A stretch of 64,000 nucleotides of DNA from Taxillus chinensis (GCA_023512835.1 CM042090.1:186001-250000); one strand, 5' to 3'. Shown: positions 1 to 12,569, numbered from the stretch's first letter. The notes: a model not told the origin generated them from the letters alone. Translations and numbers: made by a program.

Positions 1-3000
1 AAAAAACTAGTGTCTTGAGGGTTTTATTGATTGTTTAGTTCATTTCCAACGCATTGAGTGAATCAATTAACTAACAAAGATGAATATCAATAAATGATTA
101 AAAGGACACGTGATTTACGTGTCTCAATCGATGGTACATATTTCACGGCGGTGAGTTAGTTTTCTACAACACGTATAATCAACGCTTGTCAATAACAAAC
201 GCACGAAGTCGATGACCTTTTTAAAATGGATAAACATTGTCTTTGTCTCAATTACACCAAAATGCTAGAGTGTTCGGGGTTGTTTTGATTACTTAGTTCA
301 TTTCGACGCATTGAGTGGATTAATCAAAAAACAAATATTCGGATTAAATGATTAAAGGCACACATTCCGTATGTGGCTGAATTGATGGGACATACTCCAC
401 GGCGTTGAGTTACATCCTACCTCTCGTCTAATCCACGCTTGTAAATAACGAACGCACGAAGTCAAAGACTCTACTAAAATGCATAACGCTATTTTTGTTT
501 CATTTGCAAACCAAAAAAACTAGAGTCTTCAAGTTTGTATTGATTATTTAGTTCATTTCTAATGGATTGAGTGAATTAATTGACTAACAAAGTCGAATAT
601 CAATAAATGATTAAAAGGACACATGATGTATGTGTCTCAATCGATGGGACATACTTACGGTGGTGAGTTAGTTTCCTACGACGCGTGTAATGAATGCTTG
701 TCAATAACAACTCCCGAGTCAATGACCTTTTAAAATGGATAAACCAGTTTTTGCTTGAATTACAAACCCAACTAAAAGAGATAAACCCTATTTTTCGTTT
801 CAATTACAAAGCATAAAGCTAGAGTGTGGAGGGTTGAATTGATTATTTAGTTCATTTCTGACGCATTGAGTATACCAATTAACTAATGAATATTAATATT
901 GATAAATGATGAAAAGGACACATGACATACGTGGCTCAATCAATGGGACATAATCCTCGGTGGTGAGTTACTTCTACTCCGCGTCTAACCCACGCAAGTC
1001 AATAACGAATGCATGAAGTCGAAGAGTCTATTAAAATGGATAAACCTTTTTTCAATTACAAACCGAAATGCTAGAGTGTTCGGGGTTGTATTGATTACTT
1101 AGTTCGTTTGACGCATTGAGGGGATTAATCAACAAACAAATACTAAGATCAATAAATGATCGGAGGCACACATGATGTACGTGGCTGAATCGATGGGACA
1201 TACTCCACGGCGGTGAGTTACATCCTACTACGTGTCTAATCCACGCTTGTCAATAACAAACAAATGAAGTCAAACATTCTACTAAAATGCATAAACCCTG
1301 TTTTTGTTTTAATTACAAACGAAAAAACTAGTGTCTTGAGGGTTTTATTGATTGTTTAGTTCATTTCCAACGCATTGAGTGAATCAATTAACTAACAAAG
1401 ATGAATATCAATAAATGATTAAAAGGACACGTGATTTACGTGTCTCAATCGATGGTACATATTTCACGGCGGTGAGTTAGTTTTCTACAACACGTATAAT
1501 CAACGCTTGTCAATAACAAACGCACGAAGTCGGTGACCTTTTTAAAATGGATAAACATTGTCTTTGTTTCAATTACACCAAAATGCTAGAGTGTTCAGGG
1601 TTGTTTTGATTACTTAGTTCATTTCTGACGCATTGAGTGGATTAATCAAGAAACAAATATTCAGATTAAATGATTAAACGCACACATTCCGTATGTGGCT
1701 GAATTGATGGGACATACTCCACGGCGTTGAGTTACATCCTACCTCTCGTCTGATCCACGCTTGTAAATAACGAACGCACGAAGTCAAAGACTCTACTAAA
1801 ATGCATAACGCTATTTTTGTTTCATTTGCAAACCAAAAAACTAGAGTCTTCAAGTTTGTATTGATTATTTAGTTCATTTCTAATGGATTGAGTGAATTAA
1901 TTGACTAACAAAGTCGAATATCAATAAATGATTAAAAGGACACATGATGTATGTGTCTCAATCGATGGGACATACTCTACGGTGGTGAGTTAGTTTCCTA
2001 CGACGCGTGTAATGAATGCTTGTCAATAACAAACTCCCGAAGTCAATGACCTTTTTAAAATGGATAAACCAGTTTTTGCTTGAATTACAAACCCAACTAA
2101 AAGAGATAAACCCTATTTTCGTTTCAATTACAAAGCATAAAGCTAGAGTGTGGAGGGTTGAATTGATTATTTAGTTCATTTCTGACGCATTGAGTATACC
2201 AATTAACTAATGAATATTAATATTGATAAATGATGAAAAGGACACATGACATACGTGGCTCAATCAATGGGACATAATCCTCGGTGGTGAGTTACTTCTA
2301 CTCCGCGTCTAACCCACGCAAGTCAATAACGAATGCATGAAGTCGAAGAGTCTATTAAAATGGATAAACCTTTTTTTTTCAATTACAAACCGAAATGCTA
2401 GAGTGTTCAGGGGTTGTATTGATTACTTAGTTCGTTTCTGATGCATTGAGGGGATTAATCAACAAACAAATACTAAGATCAATAAATGATCAGAGGCACA
2501 CATGATGTACGTGGCTGAATCGATGGGACATACTCCATTGCGGTGAGTTACATCCTACTACGTGTCTAATCCACGCTTGTCAATAACAAACAAATGAAGT
2601 CAAACATTCTACTAAAATGCATAAACCCTGTTTTTGTTTTAATTACAAACGAAAAAACTAGTGTCTTGAGGGTTTTATTGATTGTTTAGTTCATTTCCAA
2701 CGCATTGAGTGAATCAATTAACTAACAAAGATGAATATCAATAAATGATTAAAAGGACACGTGATTTACGTGTCTCAATCGATGGTACATATTTCACGGC
2801 GGTGAGTTAGTTTTCTACAACACGTATAATCAACGCTTGTCAATAACAAACGCACGAAGTCAGTGACCTTTTTAAAATGGATAAACATTGTCTTTGTTTC
2901 AATTACACCAAAATGCTAGAGTGTTCAGGGTTGTTTTGATTACTTAGTTCATTTCTGACGCATTGAGTGGATTAATCAAGAAACAAATATTCAGATTAAA

Positions 3001-3750
3001 TGATTAAACGCACACATTCCGTATGTGGCTGAATTGATGGGACATACTCCACGGCGTTGAGTTACATCCTACCTCTCGTCTGATCCACGCTTGTAAATAA
3101 CGAACGCACGAAGTCAAAGACTCTACTAAAATGCATAACGCTATTTTTGTTTCATTTGCAAACCAAAAAACTAGAGTCTTCAAGTTTGTATTGATTATTT
3201 AGTTCATTTCTAATGGATTGAGTGAATTAATTGACTAACAAAGTCGAATATCAATAAATGATTAAAAGGACACATGATGTATGTGTCTCAATCGATGGGA
3301 CATACTCTACGGTGGTGAGTTAGTTTCCTACGACGCGTGTAATGAATGCTTGTCAATAACAAACTCCCGAAGTCAATGACCTTTTTAAAATGGATAAACC
3401 AGTTTTTGGTTGAATTACAAACCCAACTAAAAGAGATAAACCCTATTTTCGTTTCAATTACAAAGCATAAAGCTAGAGTGTGGAGGGTTGAATTGATTAT
3501 TTAGTTCATTTCTGACGCATTGAGTATACCAATTAACTAATGAATATTAATATTGATAAATGATGAAAAGGACACATGACATACGTGGCTCAATCAATGG
3601 GACATAATCCTCAGTGGTGAGTTACTTCTACTCCGCGTCTAACCCACGCAAGTCAATAACGAATGCATGAAGTCGAAGAGTCTATTAAAATGGATAAACC
3701 TTTTTTTTCAATTACAAACCGAAATGCTAGAGTGTTCAGGGTTGTATTGA
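1..3750. repeat. Satellite array with a five-monomer higher-order repeat
   Basis: The block starting aaaaaactagtgtcttgag at position 1 returns at 1322 and 2652, so the long period is 1321-1330 bp; almost three units are present and the last is cut. Within each unit the anchor ttgatt..ttagttc recurs at about 28, 285, 540, 838 and 1091 and again at 1349. That gives five monomers of 257, 255, 298, 253 and 258 bp. By eye the long units differ at only a few percent of positions, while monomers inside a unit are much more diverged. Every monomer carries a GACAC-type dyad and a conserved gggacata..c.cggcggtgagtta stretch. No coding potential is evident; short open frames here are accidental. The array is open at the window edge, so its true size is unknown. 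It may be pericentromeric or knob satellite, but the sequence alone cannot show that. Confidence 0.93.
105..123. repeat. Perfect 7-bp dyad in satellite monomer 1
   Basis: The arms are GACACGT and ACGTGTC with spacer GATTT. The dyad is repeated at 1426-1444 in the second long unit. The equivalent dyad in monomer 3 (618-636) is GACACAT-GATGT-ATGTGTC, where both arms have changed together. Confidence 0.7.
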
Positions 3751-3751
3751 G

Positions 3752-3825
3752 GCAATAAGGCTCTAATCATGCTCTTAAACATCCTAAATAAATACTAGAA
3801 TAACAGCATAAAATGCACGTTATCA
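3752..3825 (-). repeat. 74-bp stub of the 3' LTR at the satellite junction
   Basis: The reverse complement matches the first 74 bp of the LTR that begins at 23775 (TGATAACGTGCATTTTATG). The LTR breaks after ...CCTTATTGC and satellite begins at once at 3750, so the remaining 1.45 kb of the LTR is missing. There is no target duplication at this edge. Confidence 0.9.
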
Positions 3826-5326
3826 AATACACCACACTTGAACCATTGCTTGTCCTCAAGCAAAAACATACAAGCATGCAAAAATAAAATAAACATGCAG
3901 TCAAACGGAAGAAAAATAAAATAACAATCAAGGAGAATCATGGTTTCCTTAGCATGCAACTCTATCATGATGAAATGGGAATTCAAGCATCAAAATGAGT
4001 CATAGCTTAGTTCAATCATGTCCATATCCCTAGTCCAACAACCATGCAATATCACCACTTAAATTTCAGATATGAGCAAGCAATCCATGATAAAATAGCA
4101 CCTAGTTTCCCTTTAAGTTCTTACCAAGGATAAGCAGCCTCACTCAAATATAATAATTCTCAAGCCCAATACCTATCAATGAACAATGGATGGAAAACTC
4201 TATCTCTACACTCGCCATCAGCTATTGATTAAGTACTTGCCAAGCAATCATGAGAGTTCCCTATTGTGCTCATCAAAGAAAACACACTCTCTATTCTACT
4301 TTATTTGAACTCACACTCTATTCTAAACTCAATAAACTCACACTCTAGTCTACTAACTGAATAAACAAAACATGAGCTAAAGAATTAAGCTCAACACTCT
4401 CAAAACAAAACACAATTCAGCCAATGTGGCTTCACAAATCTAAACAATCACACATAAACATCAAGCCATTCTGGCTTTTATTCTGAATCTTTCTTTCTTT
4501 TTTTTTTTAGTAATAACCTTACAAGGTTGCATTTTATGCTCTCCCTTGATGGATTATTCACTCTTTTTTTACTCACATAACACAAATAAGACTGACTTTT
4601 CTAATGCAAACTCCTTGCCATTTTGCTACATAAGGAGAGACAGAAATTCATTGATGTCTCACATCCCATTTTCCAGTTAAGTGATGGCTTTTTCACATTC
4701 TATATCACAGCCTTTTATATAATATCACAAAATAAAGAAAAGAATGCAAAGACAGTCACAATGACGTAGAGGTCTTGCATCCTAACTCCACACACCAAAC
4801 ACTGAGCACTAATAAGTAATCACATGCTTACTTGACTCCTACCATTAAATAACCAATGTTAAGTGCAAAGAAGAGTAGCAAATCAAACTATTACCCATAA
4901 ACCATAAATGTCACTCAAGGGCTAAAAAAGAAGTCGTTCTCATTTTTCATTTCTTTTTCACTCAACTTTAAGGGTTACTTAGGTCTATCATAGCATTTCA
5001 TGCTCAGCTAATATTCAAAACTCAGCTCCAAAAACATGGTGATATCATTCAAGAGATATAGACATGATTAAACCAATTCAGAGCACATTTTAACTACTTT
5101 AACAGCCTTATCACAACATGATACTAATGTGGCATAAAAATTAAATTTTAAGCCAAAATTGCATACTTAATATCCATGTCTCCACAAACAAATCATTCAA
5201 GCAAACAACTCAAACAATCATGCAACTAAAAATAGTTTTTTTTTTTTTGTAAACAAAACATGCAATCACAACATAAAAGACAAGCAAGTGGCTCAAGTCA
5301 CTCCCATACACCACACTTAAAATATG
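3826..5326 (-). other. 3' non-coding spacer of the truncated element
   Basis: This is the reverse complement of about 22338-23774 in the full copy. No open frame is conserved between the two copies. A PPT-like tract (reverse complement AAGTGTGGTGTAT) lies next to the LTR stub at 3827-3839. A second identical tract lies at 5306-5318, just past the end of the extra ORF. Otherwise I see AT-rich sequence without tandem repeats. Confidence 0.75.
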
Positions 5327-7688
5327 CTATGTCCGCATGGCATAAAAGGAGGAGTAGGAAAAACAGTTACCCCTTGGGTTTGGCACACTTGTAATAGTAG
5401 ATGACATTGGCCACCATTCGTCGCACCCGAGCCACAAAGTCAGCCGACGTCTCGCCGCGCACTTCCCAATTTTCCTTCCCTTGCGAATACCCATCATGTA
5501 GTAGCAAACAAAGATCCCACAACTGAATTGGTCAGGCTGTTGGGGAATTTGCATTTCATTGTAGTGAATAAGAGGGGAGCTTGTCCTGCCAACAAGCCTT
5601 CTTTGATCATTGCCACTTTCATGCGTTTGATGAACCCATGCACTAACTGTCTTTTTCCGTCTAGCAAACCCTTCGCCTTGGCTTGGATCATATAGCACGG
5701 CATGGCCTACATCCACATTCACACGGACAAGTACATAGTGGCGGTCAATGTGCACCGGAATCAGCACCTCATGCATACCATGCCAAGGGCGGTGCCCTTC
5801 ATTCTCTCCATTAATGCGTTGGCGCCACACCTCTTCGGACAAGGGTTGATTGAAAAGCTCACACAAAGCATGATGGAAGTGTACCCGACTAAGGGGTAAT
5901 TATGAGGCTCGGCTTCCACTACATACCGCATGGTCCTGAGAAGAGGTCTATCTCGTCGGCATAGAGATATTCATTCTCCGAGATCCTCTTCAAGCTAAAA
6001 GGAGTGAAGATATCATTATCCCGTATAAATCGAGCCCTATGACTGTGGAATTGATGAATTCTTCAAATGCCGCTGGCTCTCTTCGGACGATAAAGCTGGA
6101 TTAATGATTAAATGAACAGGGAGGGCCAAGTAGATCTTCGGGTTCAGCAGGCATGTATGCACCCCAAGATATCGGAAGTATACAGGCACCAGGGGCCTGA
6201 GAATATGCGGGGATCTGTAAAAGGCCGGAAGGGTGAATACCCTGCCGCGGCTCTGCCTCCTCCTGGATGATAATGGGTTGGCCTAGTCGAAGATTGTGGT
6301 TGAGGTGGATCCACCTGGGCGGGATAAGAATCTTCAGGGAGATAGAGAGGGTTCTTCATCGAGATATCTCCACTATAGGAGAATGTTTTGAGGCTTTCCT
6401 CTTGCTCAAAGCCTTCCAGATTTTGCCTAGGAGGCCTTTGACTTCTTTATTGTCCTTCCTCGGGGCTTCCACCTCGCCTGGGGTTCCGGCATTCGCCTCC
6501 CTGAGCTGCTGTGTTTCTTGCCTCCAAGCTTCGGTAGATGCGGCAGATGAGCTTCGGGGCCTCCCATGCTCTAGGTGATGCATGAGCAGCTACATTTGGG
6601 GCCTCCCACGCTCTGGTTCTAGGGTGTGAAGTAGCTTGTTGGTCTCCGAGATGAGGGCCATTAATTCTTCAAATTGGGCATTAGTGATGTGCCCATTAGT
6701 GACTGCCCAATTGATGACCTCCACTTCGCTCACCACCTGCCCACTAATGCCTTGAAAGAAATTGAAAATGTCTTCTTTGTGTACATTGAACCGCATGTAC
6801 ATGGCAGTGAGTCTCGTATAAAGTCTGCTTTCTTTGATCCACATGAGGAGAGGTCTCCCTTGCAAAGTCCGTGGATCGCTCCACATGAACACGCTGTGCC
6901 TAGCGGGCTGTGATGGAGGAGGAACATTGGTTGCCCAATGACCTCTGGGTACTGACCCCCCAAACCTCCTTCACTTGCAATACTCTTAACACCCGGTGAG
7001 AAGGAAAAGTAATGCTCTCCATGGAGGAAAAATGCAAAGCGAGCATGCTTTGAAATATCATACACAAAATTCTGCCATTGATCCGCTTGGATGAGTTTTT
7101 CTTCCACCATTTAAAAATGGTAGTGGCCCAATCCACATTTAGCATATGATCAATGCTATACATGAACTCCGGTGTGGCTTAGGCACACTATCTAGCCCAA
7201 CTGGTTTGAATCAATAAGCATTTCCCCTACCGGTAAGCTAGGCATCTAAATTTTCCAACAAAACCATTCTTGGTATACTGCCTTCGACTTTGAAATTTTC
7301 TAGCATAGTTACATGCAGTACCAAATTCTCCTAGGCTTAGGCGAGGGAAACTATTACCGGGTTCAGGGAGGTTAAAGCAATTTCTAATAATATCAGGGGT
7401 TATTCGACATAAACCCCTTTGCACAACCCCTATCGGTTCATCCTCATTCCCAGAGACAAGATGCATAGAAGTCTTGTAAGGCGAAATAAGAAATAGCCAG
7501 GTGAGCGTATACTAACCTTTGTAATCCCCGAGTTTGAATTTTAACAACCACCTCTCTAGCCCAGACCCGATTCTGAAGCCTCCAAAGCCCGCATGTCAAG
7601 AGCATGCCCCAAGAGTATCTCCTCCTCGGCTTGGTATCAGCACTAGGTGAGTGCACCTCCTCCCGGCCAGCCTCCTTGTGCGCACCAT
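5327..7688 (-). pseudogene. Broken extra ORF (Transposase_32-like plus C48 Ulp1-like protease), minus copy
   Basis: The start ATG complement at 7686-7688 aligns with the ATG at 19937 of the full copy. Translated pieces at 7444-7713, 7227-7466, 6900-7163, 6590-6892, 6356-6583 and 5327-5866 match the plus-strand ORFs in order but lie in different frames, so at least four frameshifts or stops are present. The last piece retains the C48 signature: an H in a HIDRHYVLV-like stretch, a D in LYDPS, and Q...C in QQPDQFSCGIF. The coiled-coil stretch RQETQQLREAN is also kept. The protease residues survive although the frame is lost. This copy therefore cannot make the full protein, but it is a useful comparison for judging which parts of the plus copy are original. 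Confidence 0.85.
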
Positions 7689-8560
7689 CTTTGGAATGAG
7701 AAAATAAGAACAAAGAGCAGAAAACTCAAGAGCAAGAGAGCAAAAGGGCGAGTTTCTCTAATACTCGGATCCGGAGTGATTTTGGTGTGGAAGCCTTTGA
7801 AGATGGCCTCCCTTTATATAGTGTGCGAAGGAAAGATGCTCCAATTGGCGTGATACACGTGCCCCTAACTTTTCGAGTGTTCCGACCAAAATACCCTCCG
7901 CACGTGAATTGGCTGAATTGACGTGCAGGTCGAGATCGTCCCAAACTTTGGTGGTGGGTCCCCACCGAGTGGCAAGCAATACTTCCTTCGAACGTGAATT
8001 GTGGGAAGCTTCTAGGAGGGCTAAAATCGGTATTTTGCATTTTTGGGCCTCCATATGAGAGCTAGCAATTTGCGTGCAAGAGTAAACGTGAATCACATGG
8101 TCCTCATCTACCATTCCAAGTTACGGATCAAAAGAGGTGCACGTGAATTGGGCAATTCACGTGCAAAATCACGTTCAGCTCCAAATCGGCCCAAATTTCT
8201 CCACCGAGTTGCTTATGCATTATGGACCATCTTTAAGTCTTGCACGTGAATTGTTTGAGCCCATCTTCAAGCACTTTTGGGCTTCACTCGCTCCTTGCTC
8301 CTTGACTTTGACTTTAAAAAATAATTCCACAAGTGCAGGACCCAATAATTTGCTCATCATGCACATGGTTAACTAAGAAAGGAACAAAGTCTCCCGCACA
8401 ATGGTTAGCTTGCAAACAAATTTATTGAATAAAATAAATAAAAGAAAATAACATAAAATAAAACATAGCAATAAACATTGGGTTGCCTCCCAATCGCTTT
8501 ATTTAAAGTCTCAGAGCTAGACTTGCGATTATGATCAAGCAATGGTGAAAGAGAGGGAAT
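7689..8560 (-). promoter_or_regulatory. Promoter-like spacer upstream of the extra ORF, minus copy
   Basis: Read on the minus strand this has the same order as 19100-19936. A palindrome with 13-bp arms TGCACGTGAATTG/CAATTCACGTGCA and a 2-bp spacer lies at 8138-8165, further CACGTGAATT motifs lie near 8240 and 7901, and TATATAAAG is the complement of 7812-7820. A CT-rich leader of about 125 bp then reaches the ATG. Conservation of the palindrome and TATA box in a copy whose coding frame has decayed shows they were present in the common ancestor. Promoter function is inferred. Confidence 0.55.
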
Positions 8561-11280
8561 CAACTATCTCCTCCGAGTTGAATCAAAGTATGGTTTCAGC
8601 CTATTGCCATTCACCCAAAATTTCCGGCCATCTACAACTGGAGCTCAAAGCTCCCATATGGCTTCTTATCAACTATCACAAAAGGTCCCATCCACTTGGA
8701 CCTTAATTTGCCAGGAAATAACCTCAACCTTGTGTTAAATAGAAGAACTTTCGTCCTAAGGTTGGTTCATTGTTGAGTTGCCTATCATGCCATTTCTTAG
8801 TTCTTTCTTTGTAAAATTTAGCACTATCATAGGCATCCAACCTAAGCTCATCTAACTCAATTAATTGAGTCATCCTAAGTTCCTTGATCTCTTGTGGGTT
8901 GAAATTTAACTTCTTCAAGGCCCAATGAGCCTTGTGTTCAAGTTCCACAGGCAAGTGACATGCCTTACCATATAGAATACGGTAAGGTGACATCCCAATG
9001 GGAGTCTTGTAAGCTGTCCTATATGCCCATAAGGCTTCATCAAGCCTTTGAGACCAATCTTTCCTATTGGCTCCAACAGCTTTTCTCTAAAATGGCCTTA
9101 ATCTCCCTGTTGGACACTTCCTTGTCCATTAGCTTGTGGGTGGTAAGCTAAAGACTTCTATGAGTGACACCATACTTGTTCAATAATTTATCAAACAATT
9201 TGTTGCAGTAAATGACTACCCTCATCACCGATTATAGCCCTTGGTGTCCCAAAACGGCTAAAGATGTTCCTAGTAAGGAAGTGAGTCACAACCCTAGCAT
9301 CATTCACTCTAGTAGGAATAGCTTCTACCCACTTAGACACATAATCCACAGCAAGCAAAATGTATGAATACCCATCGAATTGGGGAAGGGCCCCATGAAG
9401 TCAATGCCCCAAATGTCAAAAATTTCCAACTGGAAGAATTCCAGTTAATGGCATCTCATTTTTCCTAGATAGACCACCTACCCTTTGACATCTATCACAC
9501 TTTTTGATGTAGACATAGGTGTCTTTCACCATGTGCGGCCAATAAAAGCCACAACGCATGATCTTAGCCACGCTTCTTTGCACCCCAAAGTGGCCCCCAT
9601 AATGTGATGCATGACAATGATGTATTATGTCATCTACCTCCTCCTCAAGGACACACTTTCTTATGATTTGGTCCGGACACCTCCTATAAAGAATTGGGTC
9701 TTCCCAAATGTATTTCCTAGCATCCACTACCAATTTCTTTCTCTGGTGGTAGTCTAACTGTTTGGGTATGAACCCGGTGGCTAAATAATTTGCTATGTCA
9801 AGAAACCAAGGAAGATGATGCACCTCAAACAACTTCTCATCAGGAAAGTCATCTACAATGGGTAGAGACTTAGGTGCATTCTCCACACGTGAGAGGTGAT
9901 CAGCCACGAGAATTTAGGGCTCCCTTTGTGTCTCTAATTTCAAGGTCAAATTCTGTAAGAGGAGAACCCATCTAATCAAGCGTGGCGTAGCTTCTTTTTT
10001 AGCAAACAAATATTTCAATGCAAAGATGATCGGTATAAACAAAGACTTTAGACCCCAAAAGGTAGGGTCTAAACTTGTTGCAACCATAAACCACGGCTAG
10101 AACTCTTTCTCGTGGGTGGTATAGTTCCGTTGAGCATCATCTATGGTCTTACTAGCATAGTAAATGACCCTAAACACCTTTTCTCGCTTTTGCCCTAAGA
10201 CTACCCCCACAACGATAATCACTCGCATCACACATTAGCTCAAAAGGTTGAGCCCGGTCAAGTGTGACTATAACAAGTCAATTGACTAACTTACCCTTGA
10301 GGATGTTAAAAGCTTCTAAGCAATCTTCATTAAACTCAAAGCTTGTGTCTTTTTCTAACAACCTACTCATGGGTTTTGCAATTTTTGAGAAGTCCTTAAT
10401 GAATCTCCTATAAAAGCCAGCATGGCCAAGGAAACTTCTCACTCCTTTTTTCATTAGTTGGAGGTGGCGAGTCTCAATAGTGGAGATTTTTGCCTTGTCT
10501 ACCTCCAAACCATGTGCAACACCTTGTGCCCTAGAACTATCCCCTCTGTTACCATGAAATGGCATTTCTCCCAATTTAGGACTAGTTCCTTCTCCTCACA
10601 TCTCTCTAAGACCACATCTAGATTTTTCAAGACCGTTGGTAGGAGGAACCAAACACCGAGAAGTCATCCATGAAGACCTCCATGATCTCCTCAACCAAAC
10701 CCTGAAAAATAGCCATCATACACCTTTGAAAGGTGGCGGGGGCATTACAAAGCCCAAATGGCATTCTCCTAAATGCAAATGTGCCAAAAGGGCACGTGAA
10801 GGTGGTCTTTTCTTGGTCTTGGGCTTAACCATGATCTGATTATACCCTGAATAGCCATCTAAAAAGCGAGAGTGACTATAGCCAGCTAACCTATCCAACA
10901 TTTGGTCAATGAAAGGAAGAGGAAAATGATCCTTCCTAGTGGCCTTGTTCAGCTTCCTATAGTCAACACACACTCTCCACCCCGTCACAGGCGAGATGGG
11001 ATCAATTCATTTTTCTCATTCTTAATCACGGTCATGCCCCCTTTCTTGGGCACGACATGCAATGGACTCACCCACTCACTATCGAAATAGCATAAATTAT
11101 TCCCAGTTTTTTTCCATTTTAAAATTTCTTTTCTAACAACTTCTTTCATAGCAGGTTTAATCTTCTTTGTCTTTCCAAGGTGGGTTTAAAATCATCATTC
11201 ATCAAAATCTTATGCATGCAAATCCCTGGACTAATACCCCTAATGTCTTCAATGTTCCATCCTAGGGCCTTTTGTGTTTC
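8561..11280 (-). pseudogene. Athila-like pol relic (RT, RNase H, integrase), minus copy
   Basis: On the minus strand RT pieces lie at 10716-10988 ([12 protein letters not shown]) and 10278-10574 (SFLGHAGFYRRFIKDF). RNase H follows at about 9910-10260. The integrase zinc-finger region lies at 9416-9907 ([22 protein letters not shown]) and the integrase core and C-terminus at 8570-9410 ([19 protein letters not shown] at 8940-8990). Frame changes separate all pieces, so no polyprotein can be made. Several sites are better preserved than in the plus copy: DRLAGYSHS is intact near 10870-10890 where the plus copy has lost bases and gained a stop, and SRLLEKD near 10345-10365 is intact where the plus copy has TAA. 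The gap at 11281 cuts it upstream of RT. Confidence 0.9.
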
Positions 11281-11780
11281 NNNNNNNNNNNNNNNNNNNN
11301 NNNNNNNNNNNNNNNNNNNNNNNNNNNNNNNNNNNNNNNNNNNNNNNNNNNNNNNNNNNNNNNNNNNNNNNNNNNNNNNNNNNNNNNNNNNNNNNNNNNN
11401 NNNNNNNNNNNNNNNNNNNNNNNNNNNNNNNNNNNNNNNNNNNNNNNNNNNNNNNNNNNNNNNNNNNNNNNNNNNNNNNNNNNNNNNNNNNNNNNNNNNN
11501 NNNNNNNNNNNNNNNNNNNNNNNNNNNNNNNNNNNNNNNNNNNNNNNNNNNNNNNNNNNNNNNNNNNNNNNNNNNNNNNNNNNNNNNNNNNNNNNNNNNN
11601 NNNNNNNNNNNNNNNNNNNNNNNNNNNNNNNNNNNNNNNNNNNNNNNNNNNNNNNNNNNNNNNNNNNNNNNNNNNNNNNNNNNNNNNNNNNNNNNNNNNN
11701 NNNNNNNNNNNNNNNNNNNNNNNNNNNNNNNNNNNNNNNNNNNNNNNNNNNNNNNNNNNNNNNNNNNNNNNNNNNNNNNN
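11281..11780. other. Assembly gap (500 N)
   Basis: Exactly 500 N, the conventional size for a gap of unknown length. It separates the truncated minus-strand Athila-like copy from the DNA flanking the plus-strand copy. Missing gag and 5' LTR sequence of the minus copy may lie here. Confidence 0.99.
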
Positions 11781-11974
11781 ATATATAACATAATGTTAAT
11801 TAAATAAAAACAATTAGAAAAATATATATTAAGTATAATATATACTCACAGCCGCGACGAGAGACGTGACAGAATCGGGCGAGAGGGAAAGACAGACGCG
11901 ACGCGAGGCACGGCGAGGCTACGTCGAGGCTCGCGAGACTGCGTCGACGGGAGGCAAGGCTCGGCGAGGCTTGG
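11781..11974. other. AT-rich then GC-rich low-complexity left flank of the element
   Basis: About 70 bp of AT-rich sequence are followed by about 125 bp built from variants of cggcgaggctgcgtcgaggc. The same words resume at 25301 immediately after the element, so the two stretches were one block before insertion. No ORF or RNA gene is evident. Confidence 0.7.
11970..11974. repeat. Target site duplication, left (CTTGG)
   Basis: CTTGG directly precedes the LTR TG and is repeated at 25296-25300 directly after the terminal CA. Five bases is the size made by gypsy integrases. Confidence 0.93.
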
Positions 11975-12254
11975 TGATAACGTGCATTTTATGCCGTTAT
12001 TCTAGTGTTTATTTAGGATGTTTAAGAGCATGATTAGAGCCTTATTGCTTCATATATCATATATATTTGCTCTAACCCCTAGGAAGATGCTAGTTGCAAA
12101 TACATGCGCTTTTAAGCTGTTTTGGCAGGTTTTGGACCTCACTTTTGACATAGTAGATGACCTCAAACAATTGGCATGCAAGAACAAACGTTTCTTAGAA
12201 TGATGTCATCTACCTACCACAGAAATTTCAGAGCATTTGGAGCTAATTTGGAGC

Positions 12255-12383
12255 TGCACGTGAATTCACCCATTTCACGTGCAAGCCTATTTTTGCCTCT
12301 CAGGCCTCTACAGGATGCAAGGAAGCTTGGGGAGAAGTTTGAGCTGATTTGGAGGTGCACGTGAATTCACCATATCACGTGCA
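12255..12383 (+). promoter_or_regulatory. Two CACGTG-centred palindromes in U3
   Basis: TGCACGTGAA...TTCACGTGCA at 12255-12283 is a perfect 10-bp inverted repeat with a 9-bp spacer. A second copy with one imperfect arm lies at 12356-12383. The core is a plant G-box (CACGTG), which bZIP and bHLH factors bind. They are repeated in the 3' LTR at about 24055-24083 and 24156-24183. The arms are the same words found upstream of the extra ORF. Confidence 0.6.
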
Positions 12384-12569
12384 AATTGGCGTGCAGAGAT
12401 ATTTTTGGACCGATCCTATCGTTTTTCCATGCTGATCATTTGTTCCTGAAGGCCCAAGTCCAAATTGTGGGTGGAAGATAGAGATTTTAAAGTTTCGAGT
12501 GTTACTTATCAAAACTACGCCATTTTGATAAGTGGGCTAGGTTACACACCTCAAAGCCCATCCAAACTC

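Larger units (their letters stand above)
3752..11280 (-). mobile_element. Truncated minus-strand copy of the Athila-like element
   Basis: This block is the reverse complement of about 16345-23848 of the plus-strand element, with a few percent divergence and several indels. Read on the minus strand it contains the end of gag-pro, RT, RNase H, integrase, the promoter-like spacer, the extra Transposase_32/C48 ORF, the 1.4-kb 3' spacer and only the first 74 bp of the 3' LTR (3752-3825). It ends at the satellite on one side and at the N gap on the other, so its gag and 5' LTR are either deleted or hidden in the gap. It is a separate copy: several pol lesions of the plus-strand element are absent here and this copy has its own frameshifts. 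Confidence 0.9.

Noticed and set aside
1..3750. CRISPR-like array
   Set aside because: Direct repeats are far too long (over 250 bp), with no short repeat/unique spacer alternation, in a plant nuclear context.
11180..11807. Long open frames across the N stretch, and again at 34125-34794
   Set aside because: They consist of X residues from N bases and carry no information.
12018..12203. Small ORF in the LTR, also present at 23818-24003
   Set aside because: It recurs only because the LTRs are duplicated. It overlaps the U3 region, has no domain and differs by substitutions without sign of selection.
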